Source: a bacterium (GTDB lineage Bacteria; Chloroflexota; Anaerolineae; Caldilineales; Caldilineaceae). Taken from it: DNA of 64,000 bases. A program made the translations under genes and the position numbers. The stretch is from the NCBI GenBank assembly GCA_016124945.1, contig WGMT01000014.1:27576-91575 (forward strand). The letters run 5' to 3'. Shown here in pieces: positions 34,883-44,113 of the stretch; positions within the stretch are counted from its first letter, which is position 1, and every line of letters starts with the position of its first letter. The notes under the pieces were generated by a model. The model did not search any database. It was not told the DNA's origin and saw nothing but the letters and a program-made list of their open reading frames with translations.

Positions 34883-35704
34883 ATGGGAAACGCGATGCTC
34901 ACCAAACTCTTTCTGGCCCTAAACCAGCTCTCTCCAAACATAAAGCGGGAACTCTGGCGACAGTGGTATCAGTTTCTTGCCGGTCGTTACCCCATACAAG
35001 AGTGGACGTTTATGAACTACGGCTATGCGCCGCTAGATAGTCAAGCGGCGCGCCTTGCGCTCTCGCCGCAAGATGAAGCCGATCGTTACTTTATTCAACT
35101 CTACCACCATGTGGCGAGTGGCGCGGATCTAGCTGGTTTGGATGTGGTCGAGGTGGGCAGTGGACGGGGTGGGGGCGCTTCCTATGTAGCCCGCTACTTG
35201 AAGCCGAAGACAATGCTCGGTATTGACTTTTCTGAGCAGGCGGTGCGCTTTTCCAACAGGCAACACAGGGTGGCCGGCCTATCCTTTTCTCAAGGAGATG
35301 CAGAGAATCTGTCGCTGGATGACGCTCACGTTGATGTTGTGATCAACGTTGAATCTTCTCATTGCTATGCGTCGATAGAGACCTTTTTTAGAGAGGTTCA
35401 GCGTGTACTGCGGCCGGGCGGGTACTTCCTCTACGCCGATTTTCGCGGCAAGGAAGATGCCACACTGCTCCACCACCAACTCCACCATTCAGGCATGACC
35501 CTTCTCCAGGAACAGGACGTGACGGCCAACGTCGTCCGCTCTCTCGAACTCGACAACGAACGGAAACAGGCCTTGATTCAACGCTACTTTCCCAAGTGGC
35601 TTCTACGTTCCTTTCAAGATTTCGCAGCGGTGAAAGGGTCAAAAATCTACGAAGGGTTCCGCAGTCGGCAGATGCTCTACAAATATTATGTGCTTCAGAA
35701 ATGA
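34883..35704 (+). CDS. Class I SAM-dependent methyltransferase
   Basis: A 273-residue methyltransferase. The SAM loop is VVEVGSGRGGGASYVARYL, followed by MLGIDFSEQAVRFSNRQH, acid motif FSQGDAENLSLDDAHVDVVI and RVLRPGGYFLYADFRG. The N-terminal MNYGYAP segment and length resemble mycobacterial phthiotriol/phenolphthiocerol dimycocerosate methyltransferases and other lipid methyltransferases. A second ATG at 34895 has GGGA upstream and may be the true start. It stands alone, and its lower GC content than the flanking genes could indicate acquisition. The substrate is unknown. Confidence 0.85.
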   Translation: MGNAMLTKLFLALNQLSPNIKRELWRQWYQFLAGRYPIQEWTFMNYGYAPLDSQAARLALSPQDEADRYFIQLYHHVASGADLAGLDVVEVGSGRGGGASYVARYLKPKTMLGIDFSEQAVRFSNRQHRVAGLSFSQGDAENLSLDDAHVDVVINVESSHCYASIETFFREVQRVLRPGGYFLYADFRGKEDATLLHHQLHHSGMTLLQEQDVTANVVRSLELDNERKQALIQRYFPKWLLRSFQDFAAVKGSKIYEGFRSRQMLYKYYVLQK

Positions 35705-35761
35705 ATTGATACTGCGATAAGGCACGCGGCAGAACCCGTTCAGGATGAAGAATACTTTTGT

Positions 35762-37069
35762 CTACCAGGCGAGCCGCTTCAGTGCACCAACCAACACCTC
35801 GACGCCCTGTACAATGGATTCAAGCGAAGTATACTCATCCGGCCGGTGACTGATGCCGCCATGACTGGGTATAAAGACCATTGCTGTAGGGCAGAGGGTA
35901 GCCATAAACAGCGCGTCATGATAGGCCCGGCTAACCATCGGTTGTGTGGGCAACCGAAGCTCTTCCGCAGCTTGCTCGATTACGTGGATTAAGCGGGGAT
36001 CACATGTGGCTGGTGGATCGCAGTTCACCAATACGGCTTCGAGCTTTACACCCCGTTCTTCCGCGATTTCATGGACGCGCCTGCGTATCTCGTCTAGTAT
36101 TGCGTCCCGGTTTGGGCCTTGAATGTCGCGCACATCGACATCCAACTGCACGCTGCTTGGGATACTGTTGACTGCGCCAGGAAAGACTTGCAGCCGCCCC
36201 ACTGTCGCCACGGCATCTGGGCTGGGGTTGGTGGCCGCAATCTGTTCCACCGCTAAGACCATCGCTGCGGCGGCTGTCAGTGCATCCTTGCGGTCAGGCA
36301 TCAAGACGGTGCCGGCATGACCGCCCTCGCCTTCCACCGTCAGATGCAAGGTCGCCGGTGCGGCAATCGCCGTCACTACGCCGATGGGGATCCCTTCACG
36401 CTCTAAGATCGGGCCTTGTTCAATGTGCAATTCAATGAAAGCGTGATAATAGTCTTCAGGTAGGCGTACATCTTCCAGTTCGCCGGTCATCCCTGCCGCC
36501 AATCGTACCGTATCGAAGTCCTCGCCTGTCTCGTCGCTCAGCAGTCGCAGCTCTGCCGGGCTGAGTACGCCGGCAAGGGCGCGGCTTCCCAAACAGCCGA
36601 TGCCAAAACGAGTCGGCTCTTCCGCCGTAAAGAGCAGCAGTTCGATGCTGCGCAAAGGGCGTTCGCCCGTCCCCTGTAGAGTGCGGATTGCCTCTATCGC
36701 ACCCAGCACACCCACCGTTCCATCGAATTGCCCAGAATAGGGAATCGCATCAATGTGCGATCCTATTGCAATGGCTGCAAGGTCTGGGGCTACGCCTTCC
36801 CACCGCGCAAAGAGATTCCCCACTGCATCCATCCGTATCTGCATCTCTACAGCTTCACAAAGGTCGCGTATATACCTACGCGCCGCCATATCTACAGGAG
36901 AAAAAAGTACACGCGTCATCGCCGGGGCCGGCGTGTCGGAGTAGTAGGCCAGTTGCTCAAGTGTGTGTTGTAGTCGGTCGCCGTTTACTGACCGATGCAT
37001 GGGAAGCATGGTGGGAAACCTGTCTGAATTGGATGGCAATTGGGTGTACGTGAGCTGTTCGCTGATCAA
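35762..37069 (-). CDS. allC: M20-family amidohydrolase (allantoate amidohydrolase / N-carbamoyl-L-amino-acid hydrolase)
   Basis: A 435-residue zinc hydrolase: IAIGSHIDAIPYSGQFDGTV (first metal pair), LLFTAEEPTRFGIGCLGSRA (catalytic Glu pair), IELHIEQGPILEREGIPIGV, the dimer-domain GHAGTVLMPDRKDAL and VSRAYHDALFMA (last metal His). The family hydrolyses N-carbamoyl compounds. With ureidoglycine aminohydrolase and an allantoinase nearby, allantoate amidohydrolase (allantoate to ureidoglycine, CO2 and ammonia) is most likely. The longest start, TTG 37069, overlaps the regulator stop; ATG at 37009 (415 residues) is also possible. Confidence 0.85.
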   Translation of the reverse strand: MISEQLTYTQLPSNSDRFPTMLPMHRSVNGDRLQHTLEQLAYYSDTPAPAMTRVLFSPVDMAARRYIRDLCEAVEMQIRMDAVGNLFARWEGVAPDLAAIAIGSHIDAIPYSGQFDGTVGVLGAIEAIRTLQGTGERPLRSIELLLFTAEEPTRFGIGCLGSRALAGVLSPAELRLLSDETGEDFDTVRLAAGMTGELEDVRLPEDYYHAFIELHIEQGPILEREGIPIGVVTAIAAPATLHLTVEGEGGHAGTVLMPDRKDALTAAAAMVLAVEQIAATNPSPDAVATVGRLQVFPGAVNSIPSSVQLDVDVRDIQGPNRDAILDEIRRRVHEIAEERGVKLEAVLVNCDPPATCDPRLIHVIEQAAEELRLPTQPMVSRAYHDALFMATLCPTAMVFIPSHGGISHRPDEYTSLESIVQGVEVLVGALKRLAW

Positions 37070-37812
37070 TCCTGCAATTCGTCCAATTCGCGGGCGACCC
37101 GCCCCAGGTGATCACGCATGGCTTTTTCTGCCAGAGACTCGTCCGCTGCACAGATGGCTGCCACAATGGCACGATGATCGGCGATGGTGCGTCGCGCGCC
37201 CTTACCTGCGTAAATAATGGCTTTGTTGCTCTGCGAGAAGGAGGCCACAATGGTTGCAATCAGCTCATTGGCGACAGGATTCCCAGAGGCAGCCGCAATC
37301 ACCTGGTGAAACTGTACATCCAACTCAGCCAGCCGTTGAATATCGTCCTCGTTGAGGATATCGACAGTGGGGTCGGCAGACTGGTCGGACAATCTTTCTT
37401 GCGCGTCAACCAGACGCGTCAATTCGGCATGTACGTCGGGGCCGGCATGGGTCGCTGCCATTCTAACTGCCAATACCTCAAGCGCCTCGCGAACCTGAAG
37501 TATCGGCAACAGCAAGTCACGGCGTTTTGACAGCCAGATGACAGCCTCGCGTACGGAGTTAAATGAGAAGGGCTGCAAGGTCACATAAGCACCGGCGCCG
37601 GAACGCACTTCAATAATGCCCTGAGATTCCAGTGCGCGTAGTGCTTCACGAATCGAGGATCGACTTACGTCGAGTTCGCGGCTGAGGTGAGTTTCACTGG
37701 GCAACTTGTCGCCTGGTTGAAGTTCGCCTTCCATAATCAATTCTTTGATCTGGTCAACGGCTTGTTCAAAAAGACGTACATGGCGCGCAGGTTGGAGTCT
37801 GAGTGTAGACAT
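37066..37812 (-). CDS. GntR-family regulator, FadR/FCD type
   Basis: A 248-residue regulator with an N-terminal winged helix (IMEGELQPGDKLPSETHLSR, LDVSRSSIREALRALESQG, VRSGAGAYVTLQP) and the all-helical FCD effector domain (LQVREALEVLAVRMAATHAG, ELDVQFHQVIAAASGNPVAN, DHRAIVAAICAADESLAEKA). FCD-type proteins usually repress catabolic genes and respond to carboxylic acids, so a ureide intermediate is a likely effector. ATG 37810-37812 follows AGGAG. It lies between two allantoin-pathway genes and overlaps the start of the next one. Confidence 0.92.
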   Translation of the reverse strand: MSTLRLQPARHVRLFEQAVDQIKELIMEGELQPGDKLPSETHLSRELDVSRSSIREALRALESQGIIEVRSGAGAYVTLQPFSFNSVREAVIWLSKRRDLLLPILQVREALEVLAVRMAATHAGPDVHAELTRLVDAQERLSDQSADPTVDILNEDDIQRLAELDVQFHQVIAAASGNPVANELIATIVASFSQSNKAIIYAGKGARRTIADHRAIVAAICAADESLAEKAMRDHLGRVARELDELQD

Positions 37813-37925
37813 GATACTCCTGTCCAATCGGGTAATCGGCGCTGCTTTGGTATGTGTGGGGCAGACCAAGCGCAGCGACGCTAGAAGTGAGAAATTGTCT
37901 AATTGCCGGGTTGTCAGACAGATGG

Positions 37926-37954
37926 AGAATAACATTACTGTATTGTGTTGTCAA
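37926..37954 (-). promoter_or_regulatory. Predicted promoter of the FadR-type regulator and M20 hydrolase
   Basis: Minus-strand TTGACA (37949-37954), 17-nt spacer, TATTCT (37926-37931); predicted start near 37919, about 107 nt before the regulator ATG. The flanking ATTGTATGTC-like sequence might hold an operator. Confidence 0.6.
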
Positions 37955-38082
37955 TTGTATGTCCAGAACCAGGTGCAGTTCAGTCTGGGGGGCAGACAGT
38001 GCCTGGCACTGTCGCCGCGCGCCCCGAAATGGGAATGCACCCTTCCACCCCACCAAGTTACGGACAACACCCCCTGCAACGC

Positions 38083-38832
38083 CTAGGGTTGAACGTCTCG
38101 GTTAACGTCTTTGTAGAGGAGATAAGCAGTCTCTCCCCAACCCGTACAAAAGAAAAATTGGGGGCAGTAGGGTGCCATCCAGATAAAGTCTGTGGACTGC
38201 ACTTCATGCTGATCACCGGCCAGGTAGTAGATGCCCTGCCCCTCCAACATGTAGAGGCCATGCTCCATGATGTGCGTTTCCACAAAATCAAAATAGATGC
38301 CAGGGCGAAAGCTGAGGATGTTGACGGCCATGTCGAAGGCTACGTCATCGAGCGGTAGTAGGTGCTGGGTAAACGCCCCTTCGACATCACCCGGTCGCGG
38401 CGTCACGTCTGCGCGCTGACCGAACAACGGCGCAGGCGCAGGCACGTCAATCTGCTCATAACGCCGTTTGAGCCAAATGAGACGGGCAGCCGTGGCGGCC
38501 TGTACCTCGAACGGCACCCCGGCGGGGACATAGGCGTAGCCTTCCTGGCTGAGTTGCGCGCGTTGATCGTCCACGCGCAGATCCACCGCACCGTGGAGGA
38601 CGTAAAAGAAATGCTCCAAACCGTCGGAGATCGGCCCACGCGTGCCGCCGCCTTCTTCGATCTCCAACAGCATCTGCACAAAGCGTGCGCCGATCTGCGG
38701 CGCTGCCTGGACGCGCGCGACCGTCTTGGCCCAGGCCGGCAGCGTGCTTTTGACAATTCCCTCCGCTGGCAGGAGGGCGTAGTAGGGTGTGAGCTTGGCG
38801 CGACTGCGCGATAGAATGCTAGGTGGCAGCAT
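38083..38832 (-). CDS. allE: (S)-ureidoglycine aminohydrolase, bicupin
   Basis: A 249-residue two-cupin protein matching AllE/UGlyAH: ALLPAEGIVKSTLPAWAKTV at the N terminus, GLEHFFYVLHGAVDLRVDDQ (first cupin), YEQIDVPAPAPLFGQRADV in the linker, and HIMEHGLYMLEGQGIYYLAG (second, metal-binding cupin). It releases ammonia from (S)-ureidoglycine, the product of allantoate amidohydrolase, giving (S)-ureidoglycolate. Its neighbours encode the preceding two steps, which supports the assignment. It is transcribed leftwards behind the allantoinase-type gene, with a hairpin region between them. Confidence 0.9.
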   Translation of the reverse strand: MLPPSILSRSRAKLTPYYALLPAEGIVKSTLPAWAKTVARVQAAPQIGARFVQMLLEIEEGGGTRGPISDGLEHFFYVLHGAVDLRVDDQRAQLSQEGYAYVPAGVPFEVQAATAARLIWLKRRYEQIDVPAPAPLFGQRADVTPRPGDVEGAFTQHLLPLDDVAFDMAVNILSFRPGIYFDFVETHIMEHGLYMLEGQGIYYLAGDQHEVQSTDFIWMAPYCPQFFFCTGWGETAYLLYKDVNRDVQP

Positions 38833-38876
38833 GTTCTCTCCTTTTTAAATTGGTAGGGCGATTTCAGAATTTTATT

Positions 38877-38959
38877 GATCCACGAAGCCACATGAAGATT
38901 TACGAAGAAGAGAAATCTCCTTTCTGCTCTTGGTGTTCCTTCGTGTTCCTTCGTGGATC
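38877..38959. repeat. Intergenic hairpin (GATCCACGAAG type)
   Basis: GATCCACGAAG (38877-38887) and its complement (38949-38959) enclose further pairing of ACGAAG-type units. It belongs with the other GATCCAC-ended hairpins near 17.4 and 45 kb. Confidence 0.65.
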
Positions 38960-39000
38960 GTTTTTTCTCTGCTTTCTCCTCGGACACGGATCTCAGCGCC

Positions 39001-40404
39001 TCATTGTATCACCGGCGCGTGAACCTTGCCTTGGAAGAGTGGCGCACGCGGCGCGCCACAGTGGAGGTAGCGTCCTCCACCTGATGCGCCCACAAATCGC
39101 CCTGCCTCGACCAGCACCTCTCCCCGCGCTATAACCAGAACCGGCCGCGCCTGTAGTACGCGGCCGGCAAAAGGATTCCACCCCCACGGCACGTAAAGAT
39201 CAGCGGGATCTACCACCCACTGTGCATGCGGGGCGATGACGCACAGATCGGCGTCGCTGCCGGGGGCGATTACCCCTTTCTGCGGATAGAGGCCAAAGAT
39301 GCGCGCCGGGTTGGTGCTGGCGATCTCCACAAAGCGCGTCAACGGCATACGCCCCTGGAGCACCCCATCACTCAGGATCAACGACATAGAGGTCTGGAGT
39401 CCGGCGATTCCAGGTGGAATTTGCTCTATCGATTGGTCTGGTTGCGCCTGTTTCAGATCGCGGCCATAACCACAGTGATCGGAGCAGACGCTTTGTAACG
39501 TGCCGTCGGCCAGCGCGGCCCACAGCGCGGTCTGGTCTGCCGCGGAACGTAGGGGCGGCGCGCAGAGGAAAAGCGCGCCATCCTCTCGCTGGTAAGCCGC
39601 CTCTGTCAGCCCCAGGTGATGGCTGGTTGCCTCGCCCCAAACGGCTTGACCTCGTTGCCGCGCCTCACGGATTGCCGTCAGCGATCCCTGCTCGGTGACA
39701 TGCACAACATAGAGCGGACACCGCGCCGCCTTGGCCAGGTGAATCGCCTGCACCGTGGCAAGGGATTCGCTGATCGGTGGGCGGCTGGCGGCAAAGGTGG
39801 CCGCCGTCAGCGTGTCCGCGCCGCGTGACGCTTCGAGCATCTCCTTGTTTTCGGCATGTACCATCACCAGCATGTCCAGCTCGGCGGCGCGGCGCATGAG
39901 TTGGTAGAGCGTGGCGGGATTGGCCATGCCGCCACGGTGCATAAACGCTTTGAACGAACGGCAGCCCAATGCCGGCAATGCGCCCAGCGCCGCCAGCGTC
40001 CCCTCATCCAGCATATCCACTACGACGTGCAAGTTATAGTCGAGCACCGTGCGCCCGTCCGCTTCGGCGCGGCGTTCGGCCAGATACGCTGGGGGCAGTT
40101 GACCGGCCACGGGATAGGCGAAGTCGATCACCGTGGTCACCCCGCTCAGGGCGGCGGCGATGGTGGCACTGGTGAAGTCGTCGACGGCACGTGCGCCGGT
40201 GGCCGTGGCTACGTCTGCGATGTGGAGATGGGGGTCGATCAGCCCCGGCACCACCCATGTGCCGTCAACGTCAACGGTGCGCCGCGCCGACTCGCCGCGC
40301 AGATCACCGATCTCGGCAATGATGCCGCCGGTCACGGCCACATCGACGCGGGCGATGCCTGTGGGCAGTACCACCTCTCCGCCGCTCAGGAGGAGATCAT
40401 ACAT
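39001..40404 (-). CDS. allB: Allantoinase/dihydropyrimidinase-type cyclic amidohydrolase
   Basis: A 467-residue hydantoinase-family protein with VPGLIDPHLHIADVATATGA (HxH), CRSFKAFMHRGGMANP (metal-bridging carboxylated Lys), MLVMVHAENKEMLE, LYVVHVTEQGSLTAIREARQ, and VCSDHCGYGRDLKQA (catalytic Asp). It opens a cyclic ureide ring. Because AllE- and AllC-type genes follow on the same strand, allantoinase is more likely than hydantoinase or dihydropyrimidinase, but motifs alone do not separate these. ATG 40402-40404 is preceded by AAGGAGA. Confidence 0.8.
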   Translation of the reverse strand: MYDLLLSGGEVVLPTGIARVDVAVTGGIIAEIGDLRGESARRTVDVDGTWVVPGLIDPHLHIADVATATGARAVDDFTSATIAAALSGVTTVIDFAYPVAGQLPPAYLAERRAEADGRTVLDYNLHVVVDMLDEGTLAALGALPALGCRSFKAFMHRGGMANPATLYQLMRRAAELDMLVMVHAENKEMLEASRGADTLTAATFAASRPPISESLATVQAIHLAKAARCPLYVVHVTEQGSLTAIREARQRGQAVWGEATSHHLGLTEAAYQREDGALFLCAPPLRSAADQTALWAALADGTLQSVCSDHCGYGRDLKQAQPDQSIEQIPPGIAGLQTSMSLILSDGVLQGRMPLTRFVEIASTNPARIFGLYPQKGVIAPGSDADLCVIAPHAQWVVDPADLYVPWGWNPFAGRVLQARPVLVIARGEVLVEAGRFVGASGGGRYLHCGAPRAPLFQGKVHAPVIQ

Positions 40405-40444
40405 GGTTGTCTCCTTCGGTGACTCTACTACAAAAAGACTTCTT

Positions 40445-40516
40445 AACCACAGAGAACACAAAGATCACAAAGAATCAGAGTGGAAACCTTTGTGTTCTCT
40501 GCGTTCTGTGTGGTTG
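40445..40516. repeat. Intergenic hairpin (AACCACAGAGAACAC type)
   Basis: AACCACAGAGAACACAAAG (40445-40463) pairs with CTTTGTGTTCTCTG and the following CTGTGTGGTT (about 40488-40515). Similar motifs occur in the nested repeat near 45 kb. Confidence 0.65.
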
Positions 40517-40554
40517 ATTTCTACTATTTGCAGCAGCCTCTTCGGTGTGAAACG

Positions 40555-41883
40555 TCATAACAGCAGGCGCGCCGGGTGCTCAACCAGTTCCTTGAAGTCG
40601 CGCAAAAAGGCCGCCGCCACCGCGCCATCGATGACACGGTGATCAGCGTTGAGCGTCACCTGCATCATGGGGCGCAGCACAACCTGTCCGTTGCGCCCGA
40701 CCGGCATGTCCACCACCGCGCCCACCGACAAAATCGCCACCTCCGGCGGGTTGAGGATGGCCGTAAACGACTCGATGCCGAACATCCCCAAATTCGAGAG
40801 GGTGAAGGTGCTGCCGCGCACTTCGTCGGGTTTGAGTGTGCCGTCCTGGGCGCGCCTGCTCAGATCCGAGAGTTCGGCTTGCAGCGCGGCGATGCCCTTC
40901 CGCTCCACATGGCGCAAAACGGGGACGATCAACCCTTGTTCACGAGCCACGGCAATGCCAATGTGTCCATCACTGAACAGATGAATTTCATCGTCGACAA
41001 AGTGGGCGTTGAGATAGGGATGACGGGGCAACAGCGCCGCCAGGACGCGTACAATGCCCGTGGTCAGGCTGGGCCGACGACCGCCCTGCGCCACCATCGC
41101 CGGCTCCAATTCGTCGAGCAGTTGACGTAACGGCCCGGCATCCACCGACAGCGTCAGCGCAATGTGCGGCGCGGCGGCGCTGCTGGTCATGCGCTGAGCG
41201 ATCACCTTGCGGATGACGCTGAGTGGTTCGCGTTTGACGCTGCGCACGTCCTCGGCGGCGATGACTTGTTTGACCACCGCTGGATCAACCGCCGGTTGAT
41301 CTGTGTCGCGCAACCTCACGGTGGACAGTACATCGTTGACGACAATCGCGCCCAGTGGACCGCTGCCGCGGATTGCACTCAATTCCAGCCCTTCCGCCGC
41401 GGCCAGTCGACGTGCTCTGGGTGAACTGCGTGGCCGTTTGGTTTTGGCGCGGTTTTGCGTGGCCAGGTAAGCGTCCACATCAGCGCGCATGATCTTCGAT
41501 CCTTGTGCGGTCACGGCGCGGATGTCTACGCCGTGGATCGATGCCACCCGCTGCGCTACCGGTGTGGCGGACGGCTGTTTTCCCATCGCGGGTAGATCCG
41601 TCGGCACGGTAGCGGACGGGACGTTTTTTGTGGGTAGCGTCTCGCCCTCAGCCAAAATCCAGGCGATTACCTTGCCCACCGGCACGTCCGTACCCTCGTC
41701 GGCCTGTACACCCGCCAGCCACCCCTCGGCCGGTGACTCTATTTCCACGGTCACTTTGTCGGTTTCGATTTCCAGGAGCGGCTCGCCTTTGCGCACGTGC
41801 TCGCCTTCCTGCTTCAGCCAGGAGAGCAAGCGCCCGGTGGTCTGGTCCATCTCCATCGCCGGCATCACGACTTCTGTTGGCAC
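40555..41883 (-). CDS. 2-oxo acid dehydrogenase complex, E2 acyltransferase
   Basis: A 442-residue E2 core protein. Residues 1-75 form a lipoyl domain with the lipoylated Lys in EIETDKVTVEIESPAEGW. Two peripheral-subunit-binding motifs follow (AQRVASIHGVDIRAV and SPRARRLAAAEGLELSAIRG). The catalytic domain ends in ADHRVIDGAVAAAFLRDF with the active-site His. GTG at 41881-41883 has a strong GGGAGG upstream; the frame continues upstream but without family similarity. It transfers an acyl group from E1 to CoA. No E3 gene is present in the window. Confidence 0.92.
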   Translation of the reverse strand: MPTEVVMPAMEMDQTTGRLLSWLKQEGEHVRKGEPLLEIETDKVTVEIESPAEGWLAGVQADEGTDVPVGKVIAWILAEGETLPTKNVPSATVPTDLPAMGKQPSATPVAQRVASIHGVDIRAVTAQGSKIMRADVDAYLATQNRAKTKRPRSSPRARRLAAAEGLELSAIRGSGPLGAIVVNDVLSTVRLRDTDQPAVDPAVVKQVIAAEDVRSVKREPLSVIRKVIAQRMTSSAAAPHIALTLSVDAGPLRQLLDELEPAMVAQGGRRPSLTTGIVRVLAALLPRHPYLNAHFVDDEIHLFSDGHIGIAVAREQGLIVPVLRHVERKGIAALQAELSDLSRRAQDGTLKPDEVRGSTFTLSNLGMFGIESFTAILNPPEVAILSVGAVVDMPVGRNGQVVLRPMMQVTLNADHRVIDGAVAAAFLRDFKELVEHPARLLL

Positions 41884-41975
41884 ACGATCCTCCCTCTTTC
41901 GCAAAGGCGCAAGTAACACAATGTTTTGGGGCAACGGAATGAGTAACGAGTAGACTCACATTGACCTACTCATTA

Positions 41976-42081
41976 CTCAATGTCATTAGCGACCAACACT
42001 CGAACATCCGCGGAGTAAGCACGCCCTCGTGCGGCTATTCCCGTGTAGACCCGCACCTTGCGGTGCTTACTCCGCGCTTAC
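41976..42081. repeat. Palindromic element, family A copy 1 (right end truncated)
   Basis: Starts CTCAATGTCATTAGCGACC, then CACTCGAACATCCGCG and a core whose arms are 42010-42022 and 42063-42075 (GCGGAGTAAGCAC and complement). The right terminal repeat is missing. Compare 52816-52942 and 63710-63835. Confidence 0.75.
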
Positions 42082-42129
42082 TCGTTACTCATTTTTCATT
42101 GGCTGGCTGCCACCCCTTTACGAACTTGC

Positions 42130-43122
42130 CTACCGTCCCACCAATCGCCGTCCGGCGTCAACGACTTGCTGAACGGTGGGGATGGTCAGATCCTCCAGCC
42201 CCGGGCTGAAGGGGACGGGCACGTCCATGGCGCCGATACGCTCCACCGGCGCGTCGAGATCGTAGAACGCTTCCTCGGCCACCAGGGCGGCAAGCTCTGC
42301 GCCTGCGCCAAAGCGTCGATGCCCCTCGTCGATGACGATACAACGCCCGGTCTTTTGCACCGAGCGCACCAGGGTGGCTTCGTCCAAAGGAACGAGGGAG
42401 CGCGGATCGATGACTTCGCTGCTGATGCCGACTGCCGCCAGTTGCTCGGCGGCGTCCATGGCCACGGCAACCATGCTGGAAGTGGCGATCAGGGTGAGAT
42501 CGTCCCCTGTGCGTTTGACCGCGGCCACACCCAGAGGCAGGATGTACTCGCCGGTGGGGACGGGGCCGGTGGTGTTGTAGAGCAGCTTGTCCTCGAAGAA
42601 GATGACCGGGTTGTTGTCGCGGATAGCGGCCTTGAGCAGTCCCTTGCCTTCATACGGCGACGAAGGCATGACCACCTTGAGGCCGGGGATGTGGGCAAAC
42701 CAGGCGTGCAAACTCTGCGAATGCTGCGCCGCCATGCGCCGCCCCGCTCCCAGAGACGCCCGCACCACCATGGGCACACGCAGTTTGCCGCCCGACATGT
42801 AGTGGGTCTTAGCGGCCTGGTTGACGATCTGATCCATGACCAGCGTCACAAAGTCGCCGAACATGATCTCGACGACGGGGCGGAGGCCGCTCATGGCAGC
42901 GCCGACGCCGATACCGGTGATGCCCGCTTCAGAAATGGGCGAATCCATCAGCCGATCCGGCCCAAACTCCTGGTAGAGACCTTCGGTGAGTTTGTAGACG
43001 CCGCCGACGCGCCCCACGTCTTCACCGATGACGATGACGTCTTCGTCGCGCAGCATTTCTTCGTGTAGTGCCTCGCGCACGGCCTGGGCATAGGTGATGG
43101 TGCGATCAGTCGCTGTAGACAT
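42130..43122 (-). CDS. 2-oxo acid dehydrogenase E1 component, beta subunit
   Basis: A 330-residue E1-beta: RTITYAQAVREALHEEMLRD, VIVIGEDVGRVGGVYKLTEG, FGPDRLMDSPISEAGITGIG, SLRAW-type KTHYMSGGKLRVPMVVR and the C-terminal DVPVPFSPGLEDLTIPTVQ. With E1-alpha it decarboxylates a 2-oxo acid (pyruvate, acetoin or branched-chain) using TPP. The start overlaps the E1-alpha stop by 17 nt. A palindromic repeat lies in the 246-nt gap before E2. Substrate class (pyruvate versus acetoin) is unresolved. Confidence 0.92.
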   Translation of the reverse strand: MSTATDRTITYAQAVREALHEEMLRDEDVIVIGEDVGRVGGVYKLTEGLYQEFGPDRLMDSPISEAGITGIGVGAAMSGLRPVVEIMFGDFVTLVMDQIVNQAAKTHYMSGGKLRVPMVVRASLGAGRRMAAQHSQSLHAWFAHIPGLKVVMPSSPYEGKGLLKAAIRDNNPVIFFEDKLLYNTTGPVPTGEYILPLGVAAVKRTGDDLTLIATSSMVAVAMDAAEQLAAVGISSEVIDPRSLVPLDEATLVRSVQKTGRCIVIDEGHRRFGAGAELAALVAEEAFYDLDAPVERIGAMDVPVPFSPGLEDLTIPTVQQVVDAGRRLVGR

Positions 43123-44092
43123 GTTTGGCTACCTCATCGGCGCTAGGGAGAGGAGAGGCCAGCCCGAACGCCACGGCTGCGTCCATGATGCGGGTAATTT
43201 CGGCGCGCACGGCGGCCAACTCTTCGACGGTGACAATTTTGTCTTCGGTGAGCTGCTGGGTCAGCCGTTCCACTGGATCGCGCCGACGCCATTCGGCCTC
43301 TTCTTCACGCGTGCGGTAGGCGCGCTCGCGGTCGCCCATGCCGTGCCCGAAATAGCGGTAGGTCATGCAGATCAGCAAACTTGGACCGTCACCGGCGCGG
43401 GCGCGGGCGACGGCGGCACGGGTGGCTGCCCAAACCGCCTGGACGTCCATGCCGTCTACCGTCGCGGAGGAGATGTTCAATGCGCGGCCACGGTCTGCTG
43501 GATCCCCGGCGGTGACGGCGTCGGCGGCAGTGTACTCGCCGTATTGGTTGTTCTCGCACACGTAGATCACAGGCAATTTCCAGATGGACGCCATGTTCAT
43601 GGATTCCAGCAGTTGACCCTGGTTGAGCGCACCGTCGCCGAAGAAGCAGACGGCCACCTGGCCGCGGCCACGACGTTTGGCTGTCAACGCAGCCCCGGCG
43701 GCGATGGCAATGCTGCCGCCCACAATGGCATTGGCCCCCAGGTTGCCGGTGTCGGGGTCAGCAATGTGCATAGAGCCACCTTTGCCGCGGCAGTAGCCGT
43801 CCACGCGGCCGAAGAGTTCGGCAAACATGCGATCGGGCGCGGCTCCCTTGGCCAGGCAGTGTCCATGACCGCGGTGGGTGCTGGTGATGAAGTCGTCGGC
43901 GTTGAGCGCGGCGCAGACGCCCACCGCCACCGCCTCTTGACCAATCGAAACGTGGGCAAAGCCGGGAATCAGGGCGCGGGCGAAGAGATCCAACACTCGT
44001 TCTTCAAATTGGCGGATGCTGACCATTTGCCGGTAGAGGTGAAGCAAGTCCGCTGCGGTTGGCGGCGCAGCCGACTGAATCTGCGTATCCAT
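43106..44092 (-). CDS. 2-oxo acid dehydrogenase E1 component, alpha subunit
   Basis: A 328-residue E1-alpha. It contains VSIRQFEERVLDLFARALIP, FITSTHRGHGHCLAKGA, the TPP-binding GDGALNQGQLLESMNMASIW and NNQYGEYT, and phosphorylation-loop-like YRYFGHGMGDRERAYRTREE. The short length and AcoA-like layout fit acetoin or pyruvate dehydrogenases. It is 22 nt after an SDR gene that may reduce or oxidise the related acyloin. Operon order: SDR, E1-alpha, E1-beta, E2. Confidence 0.92.
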   Translation of the reverse strand: MDTQIQSAAPPTAADLLHLYRQMVSIRQFEERVLDLFARALIPGFAHVSIGQEAVAVGVCAALNADDFITSTHRGHGHCLAKGAAPDRMFAELFGRVDGYCRGKGGSMHIADPDTGNLGANAIVGGSIAIAAGAALTAKRRGRGQVAVCFFGDGALNQGQLLESMNMASIWKLPVIYVCENNQYGEYTAADAVTAGDPADRGRALNISSATVDGMDVQAVWAATRAAVARARAGDGPSLLICMTYRYFGHGMGDRERAYRTREEEAEWRRRDPVERLTQQLTEDKIVTVEELAAVRAEITRIMDAAVAFGLASPLPSADEVAKHVYSD

Positions 44093-44113
44093 GGAAATTC
44101 CTCCTGATGGCAG

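Noticed and set aside
42058..44107. Long plus-strand frames opposite the E1-beta and E1-alpha genes
   Set aside because: The minus-strand products carry full TPP-enzyme motifs, so these frames are shadows.
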